A program made the position numbers and the translations under genes. Source: Papaver somniferum (Eukaryota > Streptophyta > Magnoliopsida > Ranunculales > Papaveraceae). From it: a stretch of DNA of 64,000 bases. The notes beneath the pieces are model-generated. The model saw only the letters and a list, made by a program, of their open reading frames with translations, was not told where the DNA came from and ran no database searches. Position 1 is the first letter of the stretch. Every line of letters begins with the position of its first letter. Below, one piece after another: positions 11,544 to 23,150 of this stretch. The stretch lies in contig NW_020621936.1 in the NCBI RefSeq assembly GCF_003573695.1, forward strand, positions 14,694,001 to 14,758,000, given 5' to 3'.

Positions 11544-13068
11544 TGATGTGATTTCAAAGTTGTTGTAGATAGTGATAAAAGGGTTGTTTTAAGACTTGTG
11601 AAGGCAATGAATTTTAGACTTAATAAAAATAAAGCAAATTAATTTTCAAAGAGTGGTATCAAGATTTAAAATGGACTAAGGCTCCGGATTCACTATTACT
11701 TCAAGTTGATTGGTTACAAAAATATTTCATAATTATTATCTAGCTCTTTTTCCATTAAATCACTTATTAATCTATAAGGTATCCAAATATTAAATTGTAA
11801 TCCTTAAGCATGATTTATCAAAGAATTAATTCTAAGCATAAAACATCAAACTGATTCACAACTAATTAAGAAAACCCTTTTTATCTCTTTTTTTATTGAT
11901 CCAAGTGAATTAAATAAAATAAATAATTAAGAAATTATAAAAAGAATTTACCAATCAAACATGAGTGAATAGCTCCTCCGTCGCCTAAGTCACCAGGTAT
12001 TTAGCCTCTCATCATGTTGGAAAAATACTCAAAAGACTTCATTGATGCTCAAAAGTGTTTTACAATGAAGAGAAAGATAAGTAAATAGTATAAAACAGGA
12101 TTATGCGACCCACAAAAGGCGTCCAGAATCAACGACACAGAGATAGTGTTGTTGGTACAACGACTCAGTCGCGGAAAGGAGTGGAAAAGTGTCGCAATAA
12201 AGCGACAGTTTTTAACGACTTTCCTGCCTCGTCTATTGTTCTTCGTGTTCTTCAGTTCCAGCAGCAGCAGAAACTTTCTTCACAGCGTCTGGTTCTTTGA
12301 TTTTTACGTCTCTAAATCTCTCCCAAATTCTCCCTAAACTTCCTCAATCTTTCTCTGACCTCCAAGGACTCTATTTAAACCCGAAGCATGCATCGAATCT
12401 CCTCCATAACTCCACAAATCCTCGGCAGTGAAAGAAAATATTTTCGGATATTTTCTTTCCTGTTTTAGCTTTTCACGCGTTTTCTCTGGTCTAGCACGCT
12501 CCAATTCGATTACACATGCTCCAACAGGTTGCTCGATGCATGAAACACGAGCAGAACACACAAAATCTTCCAGAAGTTGTAGAGAAACTGTTCTGCATGT
12601 GTTTTACCTGTTTTGAGCCCGTGAATTGGCTAGCCAATTCTAGCCAAATTTGAGCTAATAGAACACTCACAAAATCTTTTCCATGTTAAATCACAACTTC
12701 TCACCAATTTTCAGCGATTGAATCACACTAGAACACCTTCATTTTGCTGATTGAAAATCTGTCAGGAGTGAAAATGGTTTTCCCGCCAAAACACGAATTT
12801 GAATGTTGAAGATGATATGCCCCTATCCTGAACTGGGGTGCGAATAGCAGATGCCTTGGGGGTGCCCCTTAGTAATTAGGTTACCCCTTATCCAAAAGCG
12901 AGAGTCCGAATAACACTTGTCCTCCGGGTGCCAAAATCAACTTTTCGAGCCGAATTTTCCAAAAATGTTTATTTCCTAAAAATACATAAAAACACAATAT
13001 TAGTACAAAAATAGAGTTCCAACAATACGAACATTGAGGACAAATTAGACACAAAAATGTGTCTATCA
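11544..13068 (-). repeat. Athila-like 3' LTR
   Basis: 1525 bp from TGATGTGATTTC to GTGTCTATCA on the + strand, with TG...CA ends. It matches 20681-22206 nearly throughout. It is preceded on the element strand by the polypurine tract at 13069-13083. The outer end abuts LINE sequence at 11543. Confidence 0.92.
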
Positions 13069-13083
13069 AATACCCCAAACTTA
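13069..13083 (-). other. Polypurine tract of the Athila-like element
   Basis: AATACCCCAAACTTA on the + strand is AAGTTTGGGGTATT on the element strand, ending directly at the 3' LTR. It is followed inward by an inverted repeat TTTGCT-agtcctcg-AGCAAA. The duplicate copy at 22207 has one more C. Confidence 0.8.
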
Positions 13084-13569
13084 TTATTTGCTAGTCCTCG
13101 AGCAAATCTAATCTAGAAAGTAAAATGATACTTAGCATGTGCAGCAAGCGTTAAACCACTAGGTGGACCTACTGGAGGAGTGTTGTCTCCGGAGGGTTTA
13201 CCAGAGGTGTACCCACAAAACCTTTACTCCAGACCCTAGCTATCTACAACGAACCTTGGAAGGCACTAAAGAATCTCCTTGGTTGGCTTACAATCACTGA
13301 CTACAGGAGGAAGTACCCTGATGCGAAATTCCAATTGTTGTACACGAGTTTACACTCAAGCATACTAAAATTCATATAAAGTGACAGAGCTCTACTCAGA
13401 TAGTTGCACTATGGACATCATATTCGGAGTCAAACTAATCATATGGATAGAAAAAGGAGATGGAAATAGAAAAATGTAGATGGTTTTGATGTTACCAAAT
13501 GATCGATGTTTCACATATCTGTCTGAAGGCCACTGCCAGAATGAACCTATCCTAATGGACTGAGATACC

Positions 13570-13980
13570 GGTCTGACTAATATCAACACAACTGGCATAT
13601 ACAAGGGAACCAGTGGTCAATAACTTAAATCTAGATCAACAAACTGGCAAATACAAGGGAACCAGCAGTTGACTACAGAACAATAACCATTTTTTTTAAC
13701 TTAACGGCATGAATAGATCTTTTTGATCCAAGCGCATGCTCTTGTCAGCAGATTACACGATAGTTCCCACGGGTCCTGCATTCCACGCTTGCTTAGGCGA
13801 CGGAAACAGGGAGAACACACGCATATTGCTATCCAAGTGTTAATACTTATTCCGATTGGTCTAACTGGTCCGGTCTTTTTTTTTTTTAGTAACTCAGTCA
13901 CTCTAATTCACCCTAGCAGTGGTAACAACTTGAATCGTGTGCCCCACCTAATCACTTAGAGAAACATAGTTTAAAATGAA
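13570..13980 (-). other. Conserved post-pol block shared with the non-autonomous element
   Basis: This block lies between the integrase end and the 3' LTR and closely matches 34290-34720 in the non-autonomous element, although the LTRs of the two elements differ. The best-conserved part is about 13725-13830 (CCAAGCGCATG ... GTCAGCAGATTACA ... CCACGCTTGCTTAGG ... CAGGGAGAACACAC). The - strand reads a short frame with VCSPCFRRLSKRG and ELSCNLLTR. It could be a cis-acting RNA element (packaging, 3' end) or a small conserved peptide. It is repeated at 22720-23125 in the tandem remnant. Confidence 0.75.
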
Positions 13981-14214
13981 AAAAAAATAAAAAAAAATGA
14001 AAAGGACTCAACGAGATATGGTGCAACTATCATGTTATTTCTAACACCTGAGCTCTGTGCTTTTATGAATAGACTCTATATGTTTCCATCTAATCAGATT
14101 GGTTCCTCAACTCCTACAACCAAGATGCTTCCATCCACTTAGATTAGTTAGTGCCATCCTGAATACGCATAAATTTCTAGGCTCTGGAGTTTATTTATTG
14201 CAACTAAAAGCTAA

Positions 14215-14275
14215 CAAAAGTTTCTTCCCCCCCCCCAAACTTAAATCTAACATTGTCCTCAATGTTTCTAATTAA
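14215..14275 (-). other. Second purine tract with hairpin downstream of integrase
   Basis: CCCCCCCCCCAAACTT (element strand: G run) is followed by AACATTG-tcct-CAATGTT, a perfect 7-bp stem with a 4-base loop. The non-autonomous element has the same pair at 34984-35022 (CCCCCACACTTAAACT, ACATTG-tcct-CAATGT). It resembles the true polypurine tract at the LTR edge and could act as an internal plus-strand primer. Confidence 0.65.
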
Positions 14276-14381
14276 AGAGCAGTACCAAAAGTAAAATAAC
14301 ACGAGGAGAAGTTGGAAAGATAGTACCTGGGTGAAGAAAATCAAAAACTAATATACAACATACAACTGCCTCGATGGTCAA

Positions 14382-15872
14382 TCAAGGGTAAACAGGGTCC
14401 TCCAGAGGGACCTCCTCAACATCACCTGTAGGAAAGGGCTCTAAAAAGGGTTTCAATCTCTGACCGTTAACCTTCGAAGAACTACTACCATCCGGTGTCT
14501 CGATCTCAACTCCATGAGGAAAAACAGTGCGAACAATAAAAGGACCCGTCCACCGAGAACGTAACTTCCCAGGGAAAAGATGCAAGCGGGTATCATACAG
14601 AAGAACTTTTTGACCTGGAGAAAATGACTTCCGTAAAATGTTTCTATCATGCACAAGTTTCATTTTCTTATACTCCTTCGCACTATCGTAAGCATCTATA
14701 CGAATCTCGTCCAACTCATTGAGCTGGAGTTTCCTATGGGCTCCTGCCTCGTCAAGTGAAAAATTTAGCTGCTTAACAGCCCAATAAGCTCTATGTTCTA
14801 ACTCAACAGGTAAGTGACATGCCTTGCCATAAACAAGCCGATAAGGCGACATTCCAATGGGGATCTTAAACGCAGTACGGTAAGCCCATAAGGCATCAGT
14901 AAGCCTAGACGACCAGTCTTTCCGATTAGGATTAACTGTTTTCTCTAATATACGTTTTATCTCCCTATTGGAAACCTCTACCTGACCACTAGTCTGTGGA
15001 TGATACGGGGTAGCTATCTTATGTGTAATACCATATTTCTTCATCAGAAGCTTAAAAGGCCCATTACAAAAGTGCGACCCTCCATCACTAATTATAGCTC
15101 GTGGTGTACCAAAACGTGTAAGTATATTATTTTTCAAGAACTCAATCACAACCCTATGGTCATTGGTTTTACACGCAACCGCCTCAATCCACTTAGAGAC
15201 ATAGTCTACGGCGACAAGGATGTATAGGTTACCAAAAGAATTAGGAAACGGACCCATAAAGTCAATACCCCACACATCAAAGACCTCAACAATTAAAATA
15301 GGGTTCAAGGGCATCATGTTCCTACGGGAAATGGTTCCTAATTTCTGGCATCGTTCACAAGTAACGCAGTAACTGTGGGAGTCTTTAAACAACGAAGGCC
15401 AATAGAATCCACACTGCAATATCTTAGCAGCAGTTTTCTTAGCACTAAAGTGACCCCCACAAGCATGATCATGACAAAAGGAAATAATACTGGACTGGTC
15501 ACTCTCAGGTATACATCTCCTAATAATCTGGTCTGGACAATACTTAAACAAATAAGGATCATCCCAAAAGAAGTGCTTAACCTCAGCTAAAAATCTAGAA
15601 CGATCTTGTTTACCCCAATGTTGGGGCATTCGACCAGTAACAAGATAGTTCACTATATTCGCATACCAAGGTAATTGGGTAACAAAGAACAATTGTTCAT
15701 CAGGAAAGCTATCCCTTATAGGAAGGGAATCATCTGGGGAACTAACAACTAGCCTAGACAAGTGATCTGCTACAACATTTTCGGCACCCTTTTTGTCTCT
15801 AATGTCTGGAGAAAACTCTTGCAACAACAGAATCCACCTAATCAATCTAGGTTTAGTATCCTTCTTAGACAA
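14382..15872 (-). pseudogene. Athila-like integrase (with end of RNase H)
   Basis: Integrase joins element DNA to the host genome. This 496-codon frame has the zinc site HX4H...CX2C (H136, H141, C172, C175), then [10 protein letters not shown] with D204, IISDGG with D263 and GQVEVSN with E299, which gives the D,D35E triad. A C-terminal basic domain ends PLEDPVYP. The domain is uninterrupted and looks catalytically complete. Its first 40 residues ([12 protein letters not shown] ... VADHLSRL) are the end of RNase H, but they are out of frame with the upstream part because of a small deletion near 15867. A polyprotein is therefore not made, hence pseudogene. Confidence 0.9.
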
Positions 15873-17064
15873 AATATTTTAAAGCAGCATGATCAATATA
15901 TATGATAATCTTAGAACCTAAGAGATAGGGTCTAAACTTGTCTAAGGCAAACACAATGGCTAATAGTTCCTTCTCGGTAGTGGTATAGTTCAACTGGGCA
16001 TCATTCAGAGTTTTGCTAGCATAGTAAATCACATGAATTAACTTATTTTCTCGCTGACCTAGCACAACACCAATAGCATAATCTGAAGCATCACACATGA
16101 ACTCAAAGGGTAGGTTCCAGTTGGGTGCCTGGACTATGGGGGCGGTAGTGAGTAATGACTTAAGCTTCTCAAAAGCCTCTAAACAAGCATCATCAAAGAC
16201 AAACATAACATCTTTTGCAAGCAAATTGCAAAGAGGTCTAGACATCAAGCTAAAATCCTTAATGAAACGACGATAAAAACCAGCATGCCCTAAGAATGAC
16301 CTAATATCTCTTACGGTTTTTGGGACCGGTAAAGTTTTAATAAGGTCAACTTTGGCTCTATCTACCTCTATACCCTTTGAAGATACAATATTCCCTAGAA
16401 CAATTCCTGAACGAACCATAAAGTGACATTTCTCCCAATTAAGCACTAAATTCTTTTCCTTACACCTAGTCAAAACTAATGACAAATGATGCAAGCACTC
16501 ATCGAAAGACGAACCAAACACTGAAAAATCATCCATAAAGACCTCTAAGAACCGTTCTACCATGTTAGAAAATATGCTCATCATGCAACGCTGAAAAGTC
16601 GCAGGGGCATTACATAGCCCGAAAGGCATGCGTCTATACGCAAAGGTACCAAAGGGACAGGTAAAAGTGGTTTTCTCCTGGTCTTCTGGGGAAATAACGA
16701 TCTGATTATATCCAGAGTAGCCATCTAAAAAGCAGTAGTGATTATGTCCAGCTAATCTCTCTAGCATCTGGTCGATGAAGGGAAGGGGAAAGTGGTCCTT
16801 CCTAGTGACCTTGTTCAATTTCCTATAGTCAATACAAACACGCCAACCCGTGGTCACTCGGGTCGGGATTAACTCATTGTTATCATTCTGGACTACAATA
16901 ATACCATATTTCTTGGGAACAACCTGAACGGGGCTGACCCACTTAATGTCTGAAATAGGGTAGATAATGCCTGCATCTAATAGCTTAAGAACCTCAGTTC
17001 GAACTACTTCTTTCATATTGGGGTTTAGTCGACGTTGCATCTCCCTAGAAGGTTTGGTGTCTTC
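15865..17064 (-). pseudogene. Athila-like reverse transcriptase and RNase H
   Basis: Copies element RNA into DNA. The frame shows WVSPVQVVPKK (residues 34-44), CIDYRKLNK, FLDGYSGYNQI (104-114), the catalytic box FMDD (168-171), SFLGHAGFYRRFI, then RNase H with FMCDASDYAIGVVLGQ (about 313-329) and TEKELLAIVFALDKFRPYL. The family start is upstream of the first ATG. An in-frame TAG at 17065-17067 separates it from the protease part and a 2-base loss near 15867 separates it from integrase. The palm residues are all present. Confidence 0.9.
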
Positions 17065-17817
17065 CTATAAATAGATCTGATGCATACAAACAGTAGGACT
17101 TATACCCTTAATGTCTGCTATGGTCCACCCTAAAGCTTCCTTGTTGTTTTGAAGGACGATTACTAGCCTACTTTCCTGATCTCTATCCAAGTCGGAAGAA
17201 ACAATCACATGTAAAGTCTCAGAAGGGCCTAAAAACACATACTTCAGGGTATCTGGCAATGGTTTTAGGTCCAACTTAGGAGGCTCTTCTAAAGAAGGAA
17301 CTAGGGTAAACTTAGAAACTGGTAGTGGTTCGAACTTAGGTTTCCATCCATTACTAGTATCTAACAAAGGGGTTGAATCTAACAAAGCATTCACCTCATT
17401 AATCACCTTATCATCATCAAAATCAATCCCAAAGTGAGCTAGAAATTTCTCTAATGGATCTTCTAACAAAGTGTTTGGTAATGACTCCTCGACTAATGTT
17501 CCTATCATGTTCACCTCTTCTATATTCGAGTCATCTAGTTCAGGGGGTAGCTTACTAATATTAAAAATGTTCATCTCAATAGTCATATTACCAAAATACA
17601 AATTCATAATACCATTTCGACAGTTAATGATCGCATTGGATGTAGCTAAAAACGGGAGACCTAAAATCACTAGTATTTGGTTCTCTGGGTCAGGGATAGG
17701 TTGGGTATCTAGGATAACAAAATCCACCGGATATATAAACTTGTCGACCTCTATGAGAACATCCTCGATCACACCACGAGGAATTTTAACGGACCTATCA
17801 GCAAACTGAAGTGTCAT
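17065..17817 (-). pseudogene. Athila-like protease remnant lacking its active-site block
   Basis: Starts TLQFADRSVKIPRGVIEDV and continues VDKFIYPVDFVILDTQP and VILGLPFLATSNAIINC, the second half of the aspartic protease fold of this lineage, followed by the spacer to reverse transcriptase. The first half, with the catalytic D-x-G-A loop, is absent. Directly upstream, the gag-side frame ends LCTRKRKLSVHR and stops at 17814. The joint is out of frame and I infer a deletion of very roughly 200 bp. Protease activity is therefore impossible. Confidence 0.82.
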
Positions 17818-19610
17818 CTGTGTACACTGAGCTTACGCTTTCGCGTACACAAGTCCTTAAGGAACTTGGCATAAGAGGGAATCTGCCTAATTGCATCTAA
17901 TAATGTAAAGTTGATATTAACCTGCTTAAAAACCTCCAATATATCATTAAAGTTGGACTCCCTCTTAGTCGGAACTAGCAGCTGGGGGAACGGGGCTCTG
18001 GGAACAAAGTCGGGCTCATCAGGACCCTCATTGGTCTCTTTGGAGACTCTATCAGTCTTCTCATTTTCTGGATCATAAGGGTGAACTACAGCATGTTCAC
18101 TATCAGGCATGACAACCTTATTGTCAACTTTCTTTCCACTCCTAAGGGTTGTAATAGAGTTCACATGATTGTACGATTTCTCTGCTTTAGGATTGGGTTG
18201 AGTTTGACTAGGAAACTTACCTTTTTCCCTCAAAGACTCATTTATATGACTAACCTGGGTTTTCAACTCGGAAATAGCCTGAGAGTTAGCCTGACCTATT
18301 CTCTTATTTTCTTCTATACCTTGAGCAACAGATTGCTGAAACTACATAGTGTTACGAGTTAACAAAGCAAGAGACTCTTCTAAACTCATAATCTTCTTAT
18401 CTGAAGGGTTCTGAAACTGTGCCGGGGCTGAAGGATTCTTAGGATAGCCAAAACCTGGGAGAGCTTGAGAGTTACTAGACTGACCTTGATTCTGGCCCTT
18501 AGACCAAGAAAGGTTGGGATGGTTTCTCCAGCCAGGGTTATAGGTTTCTGAATAAGGGTCAAACTTCTGACGGTTATCGAATATAGTGTTGTTATAAAGA
18601 GCATTGGCTTGCTCTTCAACAGTATGGTCTTCCCAAAAAGGCTCTATTCTACCACTAGTATCACTAGAATGACCTAATTCCAACGCTTCTAACCTTTTGG
18701 CTATGGCTGCTATTTTAGCATCTGACTCATAGGATCCTTCTACCCTATTGACATTTCCTCTACTTAGAAGAATTGTTTTCTGGGGTTCCCTATTATTTTC
18801 CCATAGTTGGGTCTTATTGGCGATTTCATTCAAAAATATCATCGCCTCATCAACAGTTTTATTCTCAAACCCACCTGTGCATAAGGACTCAACCATGGTC
18901 GTTGTTGAATAGTCTAAACCCTCGTAGAGGATCTGAACTAACCTAACCTTCTCTAAACCATGATGAGGACATTGAGAAATTAAGTCATTGAACCTTTCTA
19001 AATACCTATATAAAGATTCTCCCTCTTGTTGAGCAAAAGTATAAGTTTGTGTCCTAATAGACGATGTTTTGTGCCTTGGGAAAAACTTATGTATAAAGGC
19101 AGATGTAAGTTGTTCATAGGTTTCAATTGACTCAGAATCCAAACTATACAGCCAAGATTTGGATTTATCTTTTAAGGAAAAGGGGAATAACCTAAGTTTC
19201 AGTGCATCATCACTAAGGTTTTTAATTTTCAGAGTACTACATACTTCCTCAAATTCCCTAACATGAAAATAGGGGTTCTCATTCTCTCTTCCTAAAAAGG
19301 TTGGGAGCATCTGTAAAGTCCCAGGTTTGAGTTCATAATTTGCCTCGGTTTCAGCTAACTTGATACAAGACGGACGAGAGGTCCTAGTTGGGTTCAATAA
19401 AGCTTTTAAAGTTGTCATTTCTGGCACTACCAAAGGACTAGGAGAACTTTCTTCACAAAGACGCAGATTCTCAAAAATGAAGTTTCCAAAAACGGGGCTC
19501 TCTAAAGAAGAGTCTTCGAGCTCCCCGCCTTCACAAGAAGAACTACTAGGTTTATCACTAATCAGACGACCTAGAGTGTTTCTTTTCCAAGCCCGTTCTA
19601 CCTCGGGCAT
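17814..19610 (-). pseudogene. gag: Athila-like gag (one in-frame stop)
   Basis: Capsid protein gene. From the ATG at 19610-19608 the frame has FLGRENENPYFHVREFEEVC, SLKDKSKSWLYSL, FIHKFFPRHKT, EGESLYRYLERFNDLISQCP and LVQILYEGLDY, the retrotransposon Gag core of the Athila lineage at about residues 100-240. A Q/N/P-rich part follows, then a predicted coiled coil. An in-frame TAG at 18342-18344 interrupts the coiled coil, after which the same frame continues to 17814 (SITTLRSGKKVD, then an acidic stretch). There is no CCHC knuckle, as is usual here. One C-to-T type change would explain the stop. Confidence 0.88.
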
Positions 19611-20656
19611 ACACTAGAAAAACAAAACTAAAAAGAAAAGCCCTAAAAGGGAAGGGAAGTTCTATGCAAACACAAACAAGGCTGACTCCACCACAGCAAA
19701 CCTACTGAGTTCTAGCAAACAAAAAGCATGATGGCTCCACTTAGATTGTTTCTAGACCAGCTTCTAATCCTTCGAAAGGGAATTCGTTACAATTTAAGCA
19801 AACCCCTTTGGAGTCAATCCGAGTCAAAGTAAGTTGAATTGAGGCGAGGGAAGCTCAGTGGAGCTTTGATACCCAAGGCCTCACCGCTATCACAAGGCGG
19901 CGCAGTCACGCATTCAACTCACAGAGACCATCATGAACTTCGAAGTATGCTAAAAGAGTAACCAATATTTTTCGAATGACTGTCCTATTAAGCTCGTTAC
20001 CCTATAGGTCTCGTTCTAGTCAAAATTTTAGGCTTAGGTTCGCGTTAGGTTTCGTTTTCCTAAGGCGGGCAAGAAGGGAACGGTGATGAAATCCGAACCC
20101 TTATCTTGTATTGGCCAGGCCTTGCCCTTTACTAGGAATTTAAAAACAGTCCAAATTCGTCCTCAATCAATGAATCACCTTAAGGAATACAGTAACTCGC
20201 TTACAGGAGATTCGCGAGTGTTTCGATGGACTTACCTCCCGTACCAGACGGGGGATGAACCGTTGAAGTCGAATCGGACCACGAATCCTATGTCATGTAC
20301 GAACCCGAGGGGCCGAGACGATATCCTAATCGTCGTCCTTCCCTGATCACAGTTTGTATTTAAGGTACCCTTGTGTAGGGTAAAAATAACTTAAAAATGT
20401 CCAACGTCACAGTCCAAGTCCAAAGTAAAGTGCAAAAATATTACAAAAATTTCCTAATACAATTCTAAAAAAAAAAAATTAAAAATTAAAAATTAAAAAA
20501 ATAATAAAACTAAATTCTGCTTTAAGCTTTAAGTTTTGTTCCAAGTCCTTAGTATCCAAGTTCAAACCTGCAAATCAAAGACACACCCAAAGAAACGTAA
20601 AAAGGAACAAATGAAAATAATAATAAAAAAATCTAAAAATGCTACCTAAACACAAA
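19611..20656 (-). other. Leader between primer site and gag of the Athila-like element
   Basis: About 1 kb of untranslated leader on the - strand. It holds A-rich low-complexity sequence near 20465-20515 and no convincing coding region. A long leader is common in this lineage and would carry packaging signals. Confidence 0.65.
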
Positions 20657-20674
20657 TCCCCGGCAGCGGCGCCA
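20657..20674 (-). other. Primer binding site, Asp-tRNA type
   Basis: The + strand reads TCCCCGGCAGCGGCGCCA, differing at one base from the 3' end of plant tRNA-Asp as I recall it. On the element strand it is TGGCGCCGCTGCCGGGGA, six bases inside the LTR edge at 20681. The identical site occurs at 36955-36972 in the non-autonomous element. Confidence 0.82.
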
Positions 20675-20680
20675 AAAATT

Positions 20681-22206
20681 TGATGTGATTTCAAAGTTGT
20701 TGTAGATAGTGATAAAAGGGTTGTTTTAAGACTTGTGAAGGCAATGAATTTTAGACTTAATAAAAATAAAGCAAATTAATTTTCAAAGAGTGATGTTAAG
20801 ATTTAAAATGGACTAAGGCTCCGGATTCACTATTACTTCAAGTTGATTGGTTACAAAAATATTTCATAATTATTATCTAGCTCTTTTTCCATTAAATCAC
20901 TTATTAATCTATAAGGTGTCCAAATATTAAATTGTAATCCTTAAGCATGATTTATCAAAGAATTAATTCTAAGCATAAAACATCAAACTGATTCACAACT
21001 AATTAAGAAAACCATTTTTATCTCTTTTTTTTATTGATCCAAGTGAATTAAATAAAATAAATAATTAAGAAATTATAAAAAGAATTTACCAATCAAACAT
21101 GAGTGAATAGCTCCTCCGTCGCCTAAGTCACCAGGTATTTAGCCTCTCATCATGTTGGAAAAATACTCAAAAGACTTCATTGATGCTCAAAAGTGTTTTA
21201 CAATGAAGAGAAAGATAAGTAAATAGTATAAAACAGGATTCTGCGACCCACAAAAGGCGTCCAGAATCAACGACACAGAGATAGTGCTGTTGGTACAACG
21301 ACTCAGTCGCGGAAAGGAGTGGAAAAGTGTCGCAATAAAGCGACAGTTTTTAACGACTTTCCTGCCTCGTCTATTGTTCTTTGTGTTCTTCAGTTCCAGC
21401 AGCAGCAGAAACTTTCTTCACAGCGTCTGGTTCTTTGATTTTTACGTCTCTAACTCTCTCCCAAATTCTCCCTAAACTTCCTCAATCTTTCTCTGACCTC
21501 CAAGGACTCTATTTAAACCCGAAGCATGCATCGAATCTCCTCCATAACTCTACAAATCCTCGGCAGTGAAAGAAAATATTTTCGGATATTTTCTTTCCTG
21601 GTTTAGCTTTTTACGCGTTTTCTCTGGTCTAGCACGCTCCAATTCGATTACACATGCTCCAACAAGTTGCTCGATGCATGAAACACGAGCAGAACACACA
21701 AAATCTTCCAGAAGTTGTAGAGAAACTGTTCTGCATGTGTTTTACCTGTTTTGAGCCCGTGAATTGGCTAGCCAATTCTAGCCAAATTTGAGCTAATAGA
21801 ACACTCACAAAATCTTTTCCATGTTAAATCACAACTTCTCACCAATTTTCAGCGATTGAATCACACTAGAACACCTTCATTTTGCTGATTGAAAATCTGT
21901 CAGGAGTGAAAATGGTTTTCCCGCCAAAACACGAATTTGAATGTTGAAGATGATATGCCCCTATCCTGAACTGGGGTGCGAATAACAGATGCCTTGGGGG
22001 TGCCCCTTAGTAATTAGGTTACCCCTTATCCAAAAGCGAGAGTCTGAATAACACTTGTCCTCCGGGTGCCAAAATCAACTTTTCGAGCCGAATTTTCCAA
22101 AAATGTTTATTTCCTAAAAATACATAAAAACACAATATTAGTACAAAAATAGAGTTCCAACAATACGGACATTGAGGACAAATTAGACACAAAAATGTGT
22201 CTATCA
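20681..22206 (-). repeat. Athila-like 5' LTR
   Basis: 1526 bp, TGATGTGATTTC to GTGTCTATCA on the + strand, matching 11544-13068. It serves as 5' LTR for the element on its left. At its right edge lies a second polypurine tract and internal sequence rather than host DNA, so it is also the 3' LTR of the truncated tandem copy. Confidence 0.92.
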
Positions 22207-23150
22207 AATACCCCCAAACTTATTATTTGCTAGTCCTCGAGCAAATCTAATCTAGAAAGTAAAATGATTATACTTAGCATGTGCAGCAAGACGTTAAACC
22301 ACTAGGTGGCCCTACTGGAGGAGTGTTGTCTCCGGAGGGTTTACCAGAGGTGTACCCACAGAACCTTTACTCCAGACCCTAGATATCTACAACGAACCTT
22401 GGAAGGCACTAAAGAATCTCCTTGGTTGGCTTACAATCACTGACTACAGGAGGAAGTACCCTCATGCGAAATTCCAATTGTTGTACACGAGTTTACACTC
22501 AAGCATACTAAAATTCATATAAAGTGACAGAGCTCTACTCAGATAGTTGCACTATGGACATCATATTCGGAGTCAAACTAATCATATGGATAGAAAAATG
22601 AGATGGAAATAGAAAAATGCAGATGGTTTTGATGTTAACCAAATGATCGACGTTTCACATATCTGTCTGAAGGCCACTGCCAGAATGAACCTATCCTAAT
22701 GGACTGAGATACCGGTCTGACTAATATCAACACAACTGGCATATACAAGGGAACCAGTGGTCAATAACTTAAATCTAGATCAACAAACTGGCAAATACAA
22801 GGGAACCAGCAGTTGACTATACAGAACAATAACCATTTTTTTTTAACTTAACGGCATGAATAGATCTTTTTGATCCAAGCGCATGCTTCTTGTCAGCAGA
22901 TTACACGATAGTTCCCACGGGTCCTGCATTCCACGCTTTCTTAGGCGACGGAAACAGGGAGAACACACGCATATTGTTATCCAAGTGTTAATACTTATTC
23001 CGATTGGTCTAACTGGTCCGGTCTTTTTTTTTTTAGTAACTCAGTCACTCTAATTCACCCTAACAGTGGTAACAACTTGAATCGTGTGCCCCACCTAATC
23101 ACTTAGAGAAACATAGTTTAAAATGAAAAAAAAATAAAAAAAAAAATGAA
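22207..23150 (-). mobile_element. Truncated second copy of the Athila-like internal region
   Basis: Matches 13069-14000 in order: polypurine tract, TTTGCT/AGCAAA hairpin, the conserved post-pol block and the A-rich tract (AAAATGAAAAAAAAATAAAA). It ends at the A-rich tract, and LINE reverse transcriptase sequence (AGCTTTGGAG) starts at about 23151. The rest of this tandem copy, and some LINE sequence, have been deleted. Confidence 0.88.

Larger units (their letters stand above)
11544..23150 (-). mobile_element. Athila-like Gypsy element, partial tandem (LTR-int-LTR-partial int)
   Basis: Read on the - strand from 22206: 5' LTR (22206-20681), Asp-tRNA-type primer site, gag, protease remnant, reverse transcriptase-RNase H, integrase, a conserved post-pol region, polypurine tract, 3' LTR (13068-11544). 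To the right of the 5' LTR, 22207-23150 repeats 13069-14000, the internal sequence that should precede a 3' LTR. The structure is therefore a tandem array truncated at 23150, where LINE sequence begins after an A-rich tract. The two LTRs are very similar with scattered substitutions, pointing to a fairly recent insertion. The left flank is GCAGG (11539-11543). No matching TSD can exist on the truncated right side. Confidence 0.9.

Noticed and set aside
18081..18362. + strand frames opposite Athila-like gag (also 17471-17809 and 15000-15590)
   Set aside because: They are complements of well-supported gag, protease and integrase frames on the - strand.
20657..20674. tRNA-like 3' end (and the copy at 36955)
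   Set aside because: Only the last 18 bases match a tRNA, next to an LTR edge. It is a primer binding site, not a tRNA gene.
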